From contig JAPSKH010000007.1 of NCBI GenBank assembly GCA_031177765.1, forward strand, positions 44,557 through 88,696: a stretch of DNA of 44,140 bases, written 5' to 3'. Below the pieces are notes generated by a model. The model made no database searches. It saw nothing but the letters and a program-made list of their open reading frames with translations, and had not been told where the DNA came from. The translations under genes were made by a program, and so were the position numbers. Positions 9,977-24,039 of the stretch are shown piece by piece. Within the stretch, counting starts at the first letter, position 1, and each line of letters begins with the position of its first letter. The stretch is from Microbacterium sp. (GTDB lineage: Bacteria; Actinomycetota; Actinomycetes; Actinomycetales; Microbacteriaceae).

Positions 9977-10929
9977 TCGTCGATCTGCCCGACACCACCG
10001 TGAGCAAGATCTCCCGTGCGCTGGTGAATGTGCGCGAGGAGGGCGGCGCGGTCGCGCTCGGCCGCGTTCTCACGCTCGTCATCCTGACTCGCGAGGGTGC
10101 CGTCGAAGAGGTCATCGAGGCCGCCAACGACGCCTCGCGTGAGCATCCGATGCGCGTCATCGTGCTGATGATCGACGCGGACGAGGCCGACTCCCGCCTC
10201 GACGCGCAGATCCGCGTCGGCGGCGATGCCGGAGCCAGCGAGGTCATCACCCTGCGCGCGCTCGGCGAGACCGGCCTGTCGAACCTGGAGAGCCTCGTCA
10301 CCGGCCTGCTGCTGCCCGACGCGCCGGTCGTGGTGTGGTGGCCCAACAGCACGCCCGAGAACATCTCGAAGACCTCGATCGGCAAGATCGCACAGCGCCG
10401 CATCACGGACGCGGCCACGAAGTCGGATCCGTCGGCGTTCGTGGCCGGGCTCGGCCCGCAGTACGCGCCCGGCGACACCGACCTGGCGTGGACGCGACTG
10501 ACCCGCTGGCGCGAGCAGCTCGCCGCCATCCTGGATCAGCCTCCCTACGAGCCGGTGACGCAGGTGCGAGTGCGCGGTGCGGCGACGTCTCCGTCCACCG
10601 CTCTGCTCGCGGCCTGGCTGCGGCTGGCGCTCGACGTTCCGGTGGACTGGACCTACCTCGGCGAGGACGAGTGGCCGCACGGCATCAAGTCCGTCGCTCT
10701 GGTCCGCGAGAGCGGCGAGGTGCTCCTCGAGCGCCCGACGCCGGGCGTGGCCATCCTCACCCAGCCGGGGCAGCCCAGCCACGAGCTCGCGTTCCCGCGG
10801 CGCACCCTGCGCGAGTGCCTCGCCGAGGAGCTGCGGCGTCTGGATCCGGACGTCCTGTATGGTCGAGTGATCACGGAGGGTTGGGAGCTGCTCGACCCGC
10901 CGGCGACGAAGGAGACGCGGGGCGAATGA
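9973..10929 (+). CDS. opcA: Glucose-6-phosphate dehydrogenase assembly protein OpcA
   Basis: OpcA-family protein that supports activity of glucose-6-phosphate dehydrogenase in cyanobacteria and actinobacteria. It has 318 residues, beginning MIVDLPDTTVSKISRALV, which is the usual start of actinobacterial OpcA. PVVVWWPNSTP in the middle and DLAWTRLTRWREQLAA are conserved family segments. The GTG start overlaps the zwf stop by 4 nt, implying translational coupling and near-equal amounts of Zwf and OpcA. A 6-codon ATG reading frame (10926-10946) between opcA and pgl is too short to be called a gene. Confidence 0.95.
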   Translation: MIVDLPDTTVSKISRALVNVREEGGAVALGRVLTLVILTREGAVEEVIEAANDASREHPMRVIVLMIDADEADSRLDAQIRVGGDAGASEVITLRALGETGLSNLESLVTGLLLPDAPVVVWWPNSTPENISKTSIGKIAQRRITDAATKSDPSAFVAGLGPQYAPGDTDLAWTRLTRWREQLAAILDQPPYEPVTQVRVRGAATSPSTALLAAWLRLALDVPVDWTYLGEDEWPHGIKSVALVRESGEVLLERPTPGVAILTQPGQPSHELAFPRRTLRECLAEELRRLDPDVLYGRVITEGWELLDPPATKETRGE

Positions 10930-10950
10930 GCGAGTCGGGCAAGTGACGTG

Positions 10951-11730
10951 ATGGCTCGAGCCGGTAGCGAGAAACGCGTCGTCATCAGCCCCGATCCCGA
11001 GTCGCTCGCCGACGCTGTCGCGACCCGCTTCGTCAACCGCGTCATCAAGCGGGTGGACGAGGGCAAGATCGCACACATCTCCCTGACGGGCGGGTCCATG
11101 GGAGCGACCGTGCTGGCTGCGGCTGCGCAGGATGAGCGCATCGACCGCATCGACTGGTCACGGGTGCACTTCTGGTGGAGTGACGAGCGGTTCCTGCCCG
11201 CGGCGGACGACGAGCGCAACGAGAAGCAGGCGCGCGCTGCGCTCCTGGACCGCCTGGATCTCCCGGCCGAGAACATCCATGCCATGGCCGCCAGCGACAC
11301 GGGGCTCGACCTCGACGCCGCCGCGGCGGCGTACGCCGATGAGCTCGCCCGGTTCCCGGGCCCGGACGGGCCCTGGCCGTCGTTCGACGTGTGCTTCCTG
11401 GGCGTCGGTCCCGACGCGCACATCGCGTCGCTGTTCCCGGACCGCCCCGAGATCCAGGCGACCGACAGCGCCGTGCTGCCGGTGCGCAACTCCCCCAAGC
11501 CGCCGCCGGAGCGCATCACGATGACGCGGCCGGTCATCAACGGGTCCAAGCGGGTGTGGATGGTCATCGCCGGCACCGACAAGGCGTCCGCGCTCGGCCT
11601 GGCCCTCGCGGGGGCGAGCTACGCCAGCGTGCCGGCCGCGGGCGCCAAGGGTCGCAAGCGCACGATCTTCTTCGTCGACGAGGCCGCCGCGGCCCAGGTG
11701 CCGCCGGATCTCATCGACCAGGAGTACTGA
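10951..11730 (+). CDS. pgl: 6-phosphogluconolactonase
   Basis: Hydrolyses 6-phosphogluconolactone, the product of Zwf, to 6-phosphogluconate. It has 259 residues and belongs to the DevB/SOL type of the glucosamine-6-phosphate isomerase fold. Motifs: SLTGGSMGATV, VHFWWSDERFLPAADDERN and FLGVGPDAHIASLFP. ATG 10951 is preceded immediately by an in-frame GTG at 10948, so the start is uncertain by one codon. It is the last gene of the six-gene unit and is followed by a strong hairpin terminator at 11735. No gnd gene is in the window, so 6-phosphogluconate dehydrogenase must be encoded elsewhere. Confidence 0.96.
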   Translation: MARAGSEKRVVISPDPESLADAVATRFVNRVIKRVDEGKIAHISLTGGSMGATVLAAAAQDERIDRIDWSRVHFWWSDERFLPAADDERNEKQARAALLDRLDLPAENIHAMAASDTGLDLDAAAAAYADELARFPGPDGPWPSFDVCFLGVGPDAHIASLFPDRPEIQATDSAVLPVRNSPKPPPERITMTRPVINGSKRVWMVIAGTDKASALGLALAGASYASVPAAGAKGRKRTIFFVDEAAAAQVPPDLIDQEY

Positions 11731-11734
11731 ACGG

Positions 11735-11767
11735 AAGAGAGCGGATGCCGATGGCATCCGCTCTCTC
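11735..11767. terminator. Bidirectional Rho-independent terminator between pgl and rbpA
   Basis: A 15-bp near-perfect stem with a 3-nt loop (left arm 11735-11749, right arm 11753-11767), followed by TTTCC on the plus strand and flanked by AA on the other side. It lies between two convergent operons and can end both. The arms contain GGATGCC and GGCATCC. Confidence 0.85.
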
Positions 11768-11792
11768 TTTCCGTCTGGATCGACGTCGGCCG

Positions 11793-12149
11793 TCAGTCCT
11801 GACCGCGACGCTCGCGCAGCTGGCGGAGGGCGTCGTCGAGGAGAGCCTCGGCCTCCTCCTCGGTGCGTCGCTCCTTCACGTAGGCCAGGTGCGTCTTGTA
11901 CGGCTCGGTCTTCGCCACGGCGGGCGGGTTGTCCTTGTCGCGACCGGCGGGAAGTCCCGAGTGCGGGGAGTCGATGATGTCGGGGATCTCCTCGTCGGGG
12001 ATGCCCGCGGCGAAGTACCGCACCGTCTCGTTGCCCAGGGCGTCCCAGTACGACACGGCGATGCGCTCGGCGTGGAAGCCGTGGTCCTGCTCGCCCATGG
12101 GTCCGGCACCGACGCGGGTGCCGCGGATCGCGTTTCCTCCGGTGGCCAT
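11793..12149 (-). CDS. rbpA: RNA polymerase-binding protein RbpA
   Basis: Actinobacterial transcription factor that binds RNA polymerase and the principal sigma factor and stabilises the open complex. It has 118 residues. The N-terminal IRGTRVGAG resembles the RbpA N-terminal tail that reaches the active-site cleft; the C-terminal part KTHLAYVKERRTEEEAEALLDDAL corresponds to the sigma-interaction domain (compare HWDMLLERRSIEELEELL in Mycobacterium, recalled from memory). No Cys is present, so the zinc-free form applies. ATG at 12149 overlaps the secG stop (ATGA-type junction). It is the last gene before the shared terminator. Confidence 0.92.
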   Translation of the reverse strand: MATGGNAIRGTRVGAGPMGEQDHGFHAERIAVSYWDALGNETVRYFAAGIPDEEIPDIIDSPHSGLPAGRDKDNPPAVAKTEPYKTHLAYVKERRTEEEAEALLDDALRQLRERRGQD

Positions 12150-12397
12150 CAGAGCGCCTGGAACTTCGTGATCAGTCCGAGCGCCACGATCGAGGCGAAC
12201 CACGCCAGCGCCAGGATGACGGTGAACCGGTTGAGGTTGCGCTCCGCGAGGCCCGACGATCCCAGCGCGGATGTCATGCCGCCCCCGAACATGTCGGACA
12301 GGCCGCCGCCGCGCCCCTTGTGGAGCAGGATGAGAAGCGTCAGCAGGAGGCTCGTGATGCCCAGGAGCACCTGCAGAACGAATTCGAGGATCTGCAC
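12149..12397 (-). CDS. secG: Preprotein translocase subunit SecG
   Basis: Small membrane subunit of the SecYEG protein export channel. It has 82 residues with two hydrophobic segments (about 5-24 and 60-78) joined by the conserved Gly-rich cytosolic loop LHKGRGGGLSDMFGG. The GTG start has AAAGGCG upstream. It follows tpiA with a 53-nt gap, a common actinobacterial order (gap-pgk-tpi-secG). A -10-like TATACT lies in that gap, so it may also be transcribed separately from the glycolytic genes together with rbpA. Confidence 0.95.
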   Translation of the reverse strand: MQILEFVLQVLLGITSLLLTLLILLHKGRGGGLSDMFGGGMTSALGSSGLAERNLNRFTVILALAWFASIVALGLITKFQAL

Positions 12398-12442
12398 AGA
12401 TCAACGCCTTTCAGCGAGCCGAAGCTCGGCACGCAGTGTCTC

Positions 12443-12448
12443 AGTATA
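12443..12448 (-). promoter_or_regulatory. Candidate internal promoter (-10 TATACT) for secG-rbpA
   Basis: The minus strand reads TATACT at 12448-12443, close to the consensus TATAAT and unusual in such GC-rich DNA. It overlaps the tpiA stop region and is about 46 nt upstream of the secG GTG. A small hairpin (CGAGC, loop CGAA, GCTCG) lies in the predicted leader. No clear -35. Confidence 0.5.
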
Positions 12449-12450
12449 GG

Positions 12451-13232
12451 TCAGACTCCGACGTGCTTCTGGTACCGGATGATCGCGGCGAACTCGTCCA
12501 CGACGAGGCTCGCCCCTCCTACCAGGGCGCCGTCGACGTCGGGCTCCCGCATGAAGCTGGCGATGTTCGCCGCCTTCACCGAGCCGCCGTAGAGGATCCG
12601 GGTGCGGGCTGCCGCGTCCTCCCCGAGCTTGTCGCCGACGACCTCGCGAAGCTTCGCGCACACGTCCTGCGCCTGCTCGGGCGTCGCCGCCTGACCGGAG
12701 CCGATCGCCCACACCGGCTCATAGGCCACCACGATGTCGGCGCCGGGGTTGACGCCCTCCAGTGCCGCCGACAGCTGGCTCGCGGGGACGGCGCTGGCGC
12801 CGAACCGCTCGAGGTCCTCGCTGGTCTCGCCGACGCAGATGACCGGTACCAGACCGTGGCGCAGCGCCGCCTGAACCTTGGCGGCGACCACCTCGTCGGT
12901 CTCGGCGTGATACTGGCGACGCTCGGAGTGGCCGATGATGACGTAGCGCGCGTCCAGCTTCGACAGGAACGCGCCGGAGATCTCGCCGGTGTACGCCCCG
13001 GAGTCGTGCACCGACAGGTCCTGCGCGCCGAGCGCGAACGGGATCTTGTCGGCGTCGAGCAGCGTCTGCACGGTGCGCAGGTCGGTGAAGGGCGGGAAGA
13101 CCGCGACCTCGACCGACCCGTCCTCGTGCTTGGCGTCTTTGAGGGTCCAGTGCAGCTTCTGCACGAACGCGACCGCCTGCAGGTGGTCCAGGTTCATCTT
13201 CCAGTTGCCCGCGATCAGCGGGGTGCGTGCGG

Positions 13233-13242
<10 letters not shown>
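12451..13242 (-). CDS. tpiA: Triosephosphate isomerase
   Basis: Interconverts dihydroxyacetone phosphate and glyceraldehyde-3-phosphate in glycolysis. It has 263 residues, the usual length. All catalytic residues are visible: Lys in AGNWKMN near residue 14, His in IIGHSERRQ near residue 102, Glu in AYEPVWAIGSG near residue 175, and the phosphate-binding ILYGGSVK. Its ATG overlaps the 3' end of pgk by 10 nt, so the two are probably coupled in translation within the gap-pgk-tpiA unit. Confidence 0.98.
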
Positions 13243-14447
<1,205 letters not shown>

Positions 14448-14452
14448 GGGGA

Positions 14453-15562
<1,110 letters not shown>

Positions 15563-16189
15563 TTATGACAGTACCAGCAGGCCCGACGTCTTCTGTCGGG
15601 CGGCCTCGAAGCGCTCGGCGACGTTCTGCCAGTTGGCGATGTTCCAGACCGCCTTGACGTAGTCGGCCTTGACGTTGAGGTAGTCGAGGTAGAACGCGTG
15701 CTCCCACATGTCGAGCTGGAAGACGGGGACGGTTCCCATCGCGGTGTTCGCCTGCTGGTCGAACAGCTGCTGGATGATGAGCTGCTGACCGATCGGGTCC
15801 CAGCTGAGCACGGCCCAGCCCGATCCCTGGATGCCGGTCGCCGCGGCCGTGAAGTGGGCCTGGAACTTGTCGAAGCCGCCGAAGAACTCGTCGATCGCGG
15901 CGCGCAGCTCGCCCTCGGGCTCTCCGCCGCCGTCCGGCGAGAGGTTGGTCCAGAAGATGGAGTGGTTCACGTGACCGCCGAGGTTGAACGCCAGGTCCTT
16001 CTCGAGCTTGTTCACGTTGGCGAGGTTGCCGGTCTCGCGGGCCTCGGCCAGCTGCTCGAGGGCCGTGTTCGCACCGTTGACGTACGTCTGGTGGTGCTTG
16101 TCGTGATGAAGCTCCATGATCTTCGCGCTGATGTGAGGCTCGAGCGCGGCGTAGTCATAGGGGAGGTCGGGCAAGGTGTACTTCGCCAT
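15563..16189 (-). CDS. sodA: Superoxide dismutase, Mn/Fe type
   Basis: Converts superoxide to oxygen and hydrogen peroxide. It has 208 residues, a full-length Mn/Fe SOD. Metal ligands are visible as His in IMELHHDKHH (near residue 28), His in GGHVNHSIFW (near 76), and Asp and His in LDMWEHAFYLDY, the family signature. The residues around the metal (for example GPNGQ-type positions) suggest Mn, but Fe or cambialistic use cannot be excluded from sequence alone. The ATG has AGGAAG upstream. A -10-like TAGGAT is on the minus strand at 16255-16250. Confidence 0.97.
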   Translation of the reverse strand: MAKYTLPDLPYDYAALEPHISAKIMELHHDKHHQTYVNGANTALEQLAEARETGNLANVNKLEKDLAFNLGGHVNHSIFWTNLSPDGGGEPEGELRAAIDEFFGGFDKFQAHFTAAATGIQGSGWAVLSWDPIGQQLIIQQLFDQQANTAMGTVPVFQLDMWEHAFYLDYLNVKADYVKAVWNIANWQNVAERFEAARQKTSGLLVLS

Positions 16190-16249
16190 GTTCTCTTCTT
16201 CCTGTCGGCGCGCGCCGAGGCTCCTCGGCGCAGCGAGGGTGACGGGTTC

Positions 16250-16255
16250 ATCCTA
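16250..16255 (-). promoter_or_regulatory. Candidate -10 box for sodA
   Basis: TAGGAT on the minus strand at 16255-16250, about 60 nt upstream of the sodA ATG. No convincing -35. Confidence 0.35.
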
Positions 16256-16337
16256 CTGACGCCCAACGCGGACGGCAGGGGGTTGCTTCCCTCCATGACG
16301 TCGGTCGGGCGTCGGCGACCGGGCCCGAGCCCGGCGG

Positions 16338-16343
16338 TACGAT
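16338..16343 (+). promoter_or_regulatory. -10 box for leaderless PhzF-family gene
   Basis: TACGAT, followed by exactly 6 nt and the ATG at 16350. No Shine-Dalgarno sequence is present, so a leaderless mRNA starting at or next to the ATG is likely. Confidence 0.6.
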
Positions 16344-16349
16344 CGCCGG

Positions 16350-17189
16350 ATGACGCGACCGGCGGTGCAGCGATGGGCGGCCTTCTCCGACGATCCCGCG
16401 GGCGGCAACCCGGCGGGCGTCGTGCTGGACGCCGAGCGGCTGTCGCCGGCGGAGATGCAGCGGATCGCGGCGGAGGTCGGCTACGCCGAGACGGCGTTCG
16501 TGACCGGCTCCGGACGGTCCCGCGGCATCCGGTACTTCTCCCCCGTCGCCGAGGTGCCCTTCTGCGGTCATGCGACGGTCGCCTCCGCGGTGGCACTGGC
16601 CGGCACCGTGGGCGACGGCGCGTTCCTCTTCGCATCCCCGGTCGGCCCGATCGAGATCACCACGGAGTCGGACGGCAGGGGCCGGCACGCCTCCTTCACG
16701 AGCGTCGACCCGTGGGTGGCGCCCCTCGCTGAGCAGGAGCTCGAGGCGGTGCTGGCGCTCATCGGCTGCCGTCACGCCGATCTCGACCCCCGGCATCCGC
16801 CGCGCCTGGTGTACGCCGGCAACGCGCATCCGCTGATCGTGCTGAGCGAGGAGGATGCCTTCGACGCGTTCACGTTCGACCCGGCGCGCGCGCGAGCGCT
16901 GATGGATGCCTCGGGGTGGCCGGCGACGATCATCGTGCTCCTGCGACGCGGCGAGCTCGCATGGGAGGCGCGCAACATCTTCCCCGTGGGCACCGTCAGC
17001 GAGGACCCGGCGACCGGCGCGGCCGCGGCCGCCACCGGGGCCTACCTGCGCGAGACGGGCGCCGTGCGGGCTCCCGCGCACGTGCGCATCGCGCAGGGCC
17101 GCCACGTCGGGCGTCCAGGACTGCTGGAGGTCGACATCCCCGCGCGCGGCGGCATCACGGTCTCCGGCGCCGCCGTCCGGATCGACTGA
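16350..17189 (+). CDS. PhzF family isomerase/epimerase-like protein
   Basis: PhzF/diaminopimelate-epimerase-fold protein of 279 residues, a normal length. The two symmetric halves are visible: QRWAAFSDDPAGGNPAGVVLD at the N terminus, the conserved acid in GYAETAFV (Glu near residue 46), PFCGHATVASA, and the C-terminal EDPATGAAAAATGAYL. Substrate unknown; PhzF proper acts in phenazine synthesis, but no phenazine genes are nearby, so this is a generic family member. The gene is divergent from sodA and leaderless. It converges on whiA; the two stop codons lie in one 17-nt palindrome. Confidence 0.88.
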   Translation: MTRPAVQRWAAFSDDPAGGNPAGVVLDAERLSPAEMQRIAAEVGYAETAFVTGSGRSRGIRYFSPVAEVPFCGHATVASAVALAGTVGDGAFLFASPVGPIEITTESDGRGRHASFTSVDPWVAPLAEQELEAVLALIGCRHADLDPRHPPRLVYAGNAHPLIVLSEEDAFDAFTFDPARARALMDASGWPATIIVLLRRGELAWEARNIFPVGTVSEDPATGAAAAATGAYLRETGAVRAPAHVRIAQGRHVGRPGLLEVDIPARGGITVSGAAVRID

Positions 17190-17200
17190 CCCGGTCAGTC
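17184..17200. terminator. Palindrome spanning the phzF-like and whiA stop codons
   Basis: GACTGAC-CCG-GTCAGTC: a perfect 7-bp inverted repeat with a 3-nt loop. It contains the stop codon of each convergent gene (TGA at 17187-17189, and TGA on the minus strand at 17197-17195). No T-run follows, so termination activity is uncertain. Confidence 0.4.
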
Positions 17201-18172
17201 CTCGAGACCGGCCGGCACGGCGGCGTCGGTGCCGGGCACGCCGTCCGCCTCGGCCTTCTTGTCGGCCATCGCCAGGAGGCGGCGGATGCGGCCGGCCACG
17301 GCATCCTTCGTCAGGGGCGGGTCGGCGTGGTGGCCGAGCTCATCCAGGCTCGCGTCCCGGTGCGCCAAGCGCAGCTCCCCGGCCTGACGCAGGTGCTCGG
17401 GCACCTCGTCGCCGAGGATCTCGAGCGCTCGCTCGACGCGTGCGCACGCGGCCACGGCCGCCTGTGCGGAGCGGCGCAGGTTGGCGTCGTCGAAGTTCAC
17501 CAGTCGGTTGACGCCGGCGCGCACCTCGCGGCGCTGTCGCATCTGATCCCATTCGGCCGCGGCGCGGACCGCCCCCATGGCGGCGAGTGCGGCGCGGATG
17601 GCCTCGCCCTCGCGCACGACGACCCGGGGCACGCCCCGCACCTCACGGGCCTTCCCCGCGATGCCGAGCCGGTGCGCCGCCCCCACGAGCGCCATCGCCG
17701 CCTCCGAGGACGGGCAGGTGATCTCCAGAGCCGCCGAACGCCCGGGCTCGCTCAGCGTGCCGGCGGCGAGGAACGCCCCGCGCCACACGGCGGCGAGGTC
17801 GGCGCGCGAGCCGGTCGTCAGCTTGTTCGGCAGGCCGCGCACGGGCCGGCGGCGCTGGTCGAGGAGGCCGGTCTGGCGGGCGAGCGTCTCGCCGCCCTCG
17901 ATGACCCGCACGGCATAGTGGCTCCCGTTGCGCGCGCCCGAGCCCTGCACGTGCACCAGCTCGGGGCGCACGCCGTAGAGCTCGACCAGGTCGCGCGCGG
18001 TGCGGCGCGCGAGGGTGTCGGAGTCCAGCTCCGCTTCGACGGCGACGCGGTTGGCGATGGAGTGCAGGCCGCCCGAGAACCGCAGCAACGAGGTGAGCTC
18101 GGCCACACGGGCCGTCGGGCGCGGATCGCGCACGGTGATCAGCTCGGCCTTGACGTCAGCGGTCAGCGACAC
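17195..18172 (-). CDS. whiA: Sporulation/cell-division regulator WhiA
   Basis: DNA-binding protein conserved in Gram-positive bacteria, with an N-terminal domain related to LAGLIDADG homing endonucleases and a C-terminal helix-turn-helix; in Streptomyces it drives sporulation septation, in non-sporulating relatives its role concerns cell division. It has 325 residues, the usual length. It starts [17 protein letters not shown] 18172 has AAGGAG with a 5-6 nt spacer and fits better than the upstream frame (open to 18226). [16 protein letters not shown] text (here [14 protein letters not shown]) and [14 protein letters not shown] are family signatures. It follows rapZ by 46 nt. Confidence 0.96.
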   Translation of the reverse strand: MSLTADVKAELITVRDPRPTARVAELTSLLRFSGGLHSIANRVAVEAELDSDTLARRTARDLVELYGVRPELVHVQGSGARNGSHYAVRVIEGGETLARQTGLLDQRRRPVRGLPNKLTTGSRADLAAVWRGAFLAAGTLSEPGRSAALEITCPSSEAAMALVGAAHRLGIAGKAREVRGVPRVVVREGEAIRAALAAMGAVRAAAEWDQMRQRREVRAGVNRLVNFDDANLRRSAQAAVAACARVERALEILGDEVPEHLRQAGELRLAHRDASLDELGHHADPPLTKDAVAGRIRRLLAMADKKAEADGVPGTDAAVPAGLED

Positions 18173-18218
18173 GGGACTCCTTCGGGGTGGGGAACGACGG
18201 TCAAGCCTACTCGGCTCG

Positions 18219-19100
18219 TCACTCACGTCCGAGGTCGCGGTCCTTCACACGCACCGCGACGCCCGGCACCGTCCCCAGCCGCTCTGCGAGCTCACGAGCC
18301 ATCACCACCGACCGGTGCTTGCCACCGGTGCACCCCACCGCGACGACGGAGTGGCGCTTGTTCTCGCGCTGATAGCCCTCCATCACGGGCCGCAGCGCCG
18401 CGGCGTATGCGTCGAGGAACTCGCGGGCGCCGTCCTGCGCCAGCACGAACTCGCGCACCTCGCCGTCCTCCCCCGTCAGCGCGCGCAGCGCGTCGTTCCA
18501 GAACGGGTTCGGAAGGAACCGGATGTCGGCGACGAGGTCGGCGTCAGGCGGCAGCCCGTACTTGAATCCGAAGCTCAGCACCGTGACGGTGTGCCGGGCG
18601 GCTCCCTCCTCGCGGAACAGATCCGTCACCTGCGTCGCCAGCTGGTGGATGTTGTACGACGACGTGTCGATGATGACGTCGGCGCTCTCCCGCACCGCCG
18701 CCAGGCGCTCCCGCTCGAGGGTGATGCCGTCGAGGATCGTGCCGTCGCCCTGCAGCGGATGCGGGCGCCGCACCGCCTCGAACCGGCGCACCAGCACCGG
18801 ATCGGAGGCATCCAGGAAGATGAGACGGATCTGCCGGCGCTCACGCAGCGCCTGCAGCGCCTCGGGCAGGTCCGAGAACAGCTCGCCGCCGCGCACGTCG
18901 ACGACCACGGCCACCCGCGGCAGCGATCCGGCTGCCAGCTCCGTCAGATCGAGCAGAGGCTTGAGCATCTGCGGCGGGAGGTTGTCGACGACGTACCAGC
19001 CGAGGTCCTCCAGCGCGTTGGCAGCCGTCGAGCGACCGGCACCCGACATGCCGGTCACGATCAGCATCTCCCCGGCGTCGCGGCGCGTCGCGTCGGTCAT
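18219..19100 (-). CDS. rapZ: RNase adapter/nucleotide-binding protein RapZ (YvcJ) family
   Basis: P-loop nucleotide-binding protein conserved next to whiA. It has about 293 residues. Walker A is [16 protein letters not shown] near residue 15; [22 protein letters not shown] and the C-terminal [16 protein letters not shown] are family signatures. In E. coli RapZ tunes glmS sRNAs; in Gram-positives the role is unclear (YvcJ affects competence in Bacillus), so the E. coli role should not be assumed. Start chosen at ATG 19100; GTG 19106 would add two residues. The gene is 17-23 nt downstream of uvrC in the uvrA-uvrC-rapZ-whiA unit. Confidence 0.95.
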   Translation of the reverse strand: MTDATRRDAGEMLIVTGMSGAGRSTAANALEDLGWYVVDNLPPQMLKPLLDLTELAAGSLPRVAVVVDVRGGELFSDLPEALQALRERRQIRLIFLDASDPVLVRRFEAVRRPHPLQGDGTILDGITLERERLAAVRESADVIIDTSSYNIHQLATQVTDLFREEGAARHTVTVLSFGFKYGLPPDADLVADIRFLPNPFWNDALRALTGEDGEVREFVLAQDGAREFLDAYAAALRPVMEGYQRENKRHSVVAVGCTGGKHRSVVMARELAERLGTVPGVAVRVKDRDLGRE

Positions 19101-19123
19101 GACCACCCCCGTCTGGGTTCAGC

Positions 19124-21043
19124 CTACCCACCCGAGAGGTGCGCGTGGATCGATGCTGCCAGCTTCGGACCCACGCCCGGCAGCTCCTCGATCTCTTCCG
19201 GCGTCGCCCGCTTGAGCGCGGCCACCGAGCCGAAATGGCGCAGCAGCGCCTTGATGCGCGCCTCGCCGAGTCCCGGCACCTCCGCGAGCACGCTCTGGAT
19301 GTCACGACGGCGGCGCCTGCGCTGATGCGTGATCGCGAACCGGTGGGCCTCGTCGCGCAGCCGCTGCAGCAGGTACAGCGCCTCCGAGGTCCGCGGCAGG
19401 ATGACGGGGTAGTCCTCCCCCGGCAGCCACACCTCTTCCAGACGCTTCGCGATGCCGCACAGCGCGATCTCCTCGTGACCGGCGTCGCGCAGCGCCCGAG
19501 CCGCCGCCTCGACCTGCGGCTTGCCGCCGTCGACGACGAGCAGCTGCGGCCGGTACGCGAACCGGGGGCGACGCCGCTCGGCCACCACGGGGCCCTCGAC
19601 GGCCTCATCGGCGGTCGGATCGGGTGCCGGCAGATCGTTCTCCTCGGGCCGGTCCAGGTACGCCAGACGACGCGACAGCACCTGGTAGAGCGAATCGGTG
19701 TCGTCGGTGGTCTCGGCGACGGAGAACGAGCGGTACTGGTCCTTGCGCGGCAGCCCGTCCTCGAAGACGACCATCGACGCGACGACGTTCGTGCCGCTCA
19801 GGTGCGACACGTCGAAGCACTCGATGCGCAGCGGCGCCTCAGCCAGCTCGAGGGCCTCCTGGAGGTCGGTCAGCGCCTGGGTGCGAGCGACGTAGTCGCT
19901 GGTGCGGCGCGTCTTGTGCAGCATCAGCGCCTGCTGCGCGTTCAGGGTCGCCGTCTTCATCAGCTCGGCCTTGCGTCCGCGCTGCGCGACCTGGATCGTG
20001 ACGGACTTGCCACGACGCCCGCGCAGCCACTCCTCGAGGTCGGCAGCGTCATCGGGCATCGCGGGCACCAGCACCTGGCGCGGGATGTCGGCGCCCGAGG
20101 CGTTGCCGTACGTGCGCTGCAGCACCTGATCGACCAGGTCGCCCCCGGTGATGTCGAGCTCCTTCTCGATCGTGGTCGCCCGCACACCGCGCACGCGTCC
20201 GCCTCGGACGACGAAGTGCTGCACGGCGGCGGCCAGCTCGTCCTCGGCGATCCCGAACAGGTCGGCGTCGGTGTCGGGCGCGAGCACGAGCGCGCTCTTG
20301 TTGAGCACCGCGTCGATCGCCTGCAGCTTGTCGCGATACACCGCGGCGGCCTCGTAGTCCATCGCCGCGGATGCCTCGCGCATCCGTGCGGTCAGCGCCT
20401 TGGTGAACCTCTGGTCACCGCCGGCCATGAACGCCACGAAGTCCTCGACGATGGCGCGGTGCTCCTCGATCGACACCTTCATCGAGCACGGGCCGCCGCA
20501 GCGGCCGATCTGCCCGGGGAAGCAGGGCCTGCCGGTGGCCATCGCCTTCTTGTAGGAGGCATCGCTGCACGTGCGGATCGGGAAGACCCGGATCATCAGA
20601 TCGATCGTGTCGTGCACCGCCCACACCTTGGGGTACGGCCCGAAGTAGCGCGCTCCCGGGATGCGGCGATTGCGGGTCACGAGCACCCGCGGCGCCTCGT
20701 CGGCGAGCGTGATCGCCATGAACGGGTAGGACTTGTCGTCGCGGTAGCGGACGTTGAACGGCGGATCGAACTCCTTGATCCACTGGTACTCCAACTGCAG
20801 CGAGTCCACGTCGGTGGCCACGACGGTCCACTCCACGGACGCCGCCGTCATCACCATGCGCCGCGTGCGCTCGTGCAGCGTGTGCAGCGGGGCGAAGTAG
20901 TTGGACAGCCGCGCGCGGAGGTTCTTCGCCTTGCCGACGTACAGCACCCGGCCGTCCGCGTCGCGGAACCGGTAGACGCCGGGGTTGGTGGGGATCTCGC
21001 CTGGCTTGGGCTTGTACGGGACGGTCGGCGCGGAGCGGGCCAT
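19124..21043 (-). CDS. uvrC: Excinuclease ABC subunit C
   Basis: Makes the dual incisions in nucleotide excision repair. It has 639 residues. Domains in order: N-terminal GIY-YIG nuclease ([27 protein letters not shown], about 19-60), Cys cluster ([13 protein letters not shown]), UVR motif that binds UvrB (about 205-240), RNase H-like C-terminal nuclease ([25 protein letters not shown]), and tandem helix-hairpin-helix ([23 protein letters not shown]). ATG 21043 is 5 nt after the uvrA stop; the frame remains open upstream only as a shadow of uvrA. Confidence 0.98.
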   Translation of the reverse strand: MARSAPTVPYKPKPGEIPTNPGVYRFRDADGRVLYVGKAKNLRARLSNYFAPLHTLHERTRRMVMTAASVEWTVVATDVDSLQLEYQWIKEFDPPFNVRYRDDKSYPFMAITLADEAPRVLVTRNRRIPGARYFGPYPKVWAVHDTIDLMIRVFPIRTCSDASYKKAMATGRPCFPGQIGRCGGPCSMKVSIEEHRAIVEDFVAFMAGGDQRFTKALTARMREASAAMDYEAAAVYRDKLQAIDAVLNKSALVLAPDTDADLFGIAEDELAAAVQHFVVRGGRVRGVRATTIEKELDITGGDLVDQVLQRTYGNASGADIPRQVLVPAMPDDAADLEEWLRGRRGKSVTIQVAQRGRKAELMKTATLNAQQALMLHKTRRTSDYVARTQALTDLQEALELAEAPLRIECFDVSHLSGTNVVASMVVFEDGLPRKDQYRSFSVAETTDDTDSLYQVLSRRLAYLDRPEENDLPAPDPTADEAVEGPVVAERRRPRFAYRPQLLVVDGGKPQVEAAARALRDAGHEEIALCGIAKRLEEVWLPGEDYPVILPRTSEALYLLQRLRDEAHRFAITHQRRRRRRDIQSVLAEVPGLGEARIKALLRHFGSVAALKRATPEEIEELPGVGPKLAASIHAHLSGG

Positions 21044-21048
21044 CGCGC

Positions 21049-23964
<2,916 letters not shown>

Positions 23965-23970
23965 CCGTCA

Positions 23971-23976
23971 AGTTTA
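23971..23976 (-). promoter_or_regulatory. -10 box for leaderless uvrA
   Basis: TAAACT on the minus strand at 23976-23971, then 6 nt, then the GTG at 23964. It directly abuts the terminator hairpin of the preceding nucleotidase gene. Confidence 0.65.
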
Positions 23977-24012
23977 GGCGGGGCCTCCGACACGGGCGCC
24001 GGAGACCCCGCC
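23977..24012 (-). terminator. Terminator of the 5'-nucleotidase gene
   Basis: A 13-bp stem (arms 24012-24000 and 23989-23977 on the minus strand, one G-U pair) with a 10-nt loop, 27 nt after the nucleotidase stop. The following minus-strand sequence is TAAACTTGAC, so the U-tract is poor. The stem fills the gap to the uvrA -10 box. Confidence 0.65.
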
Positions 24013-24039
24013 TTCACGGTTCGCTGTCAGGGGCGCGTG

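Noticed and set aside
10926..10946. Six-codon ATG frame between opcA and pgl.
   Set aside because: Too short, and without conservation evidence; simply intergenic.
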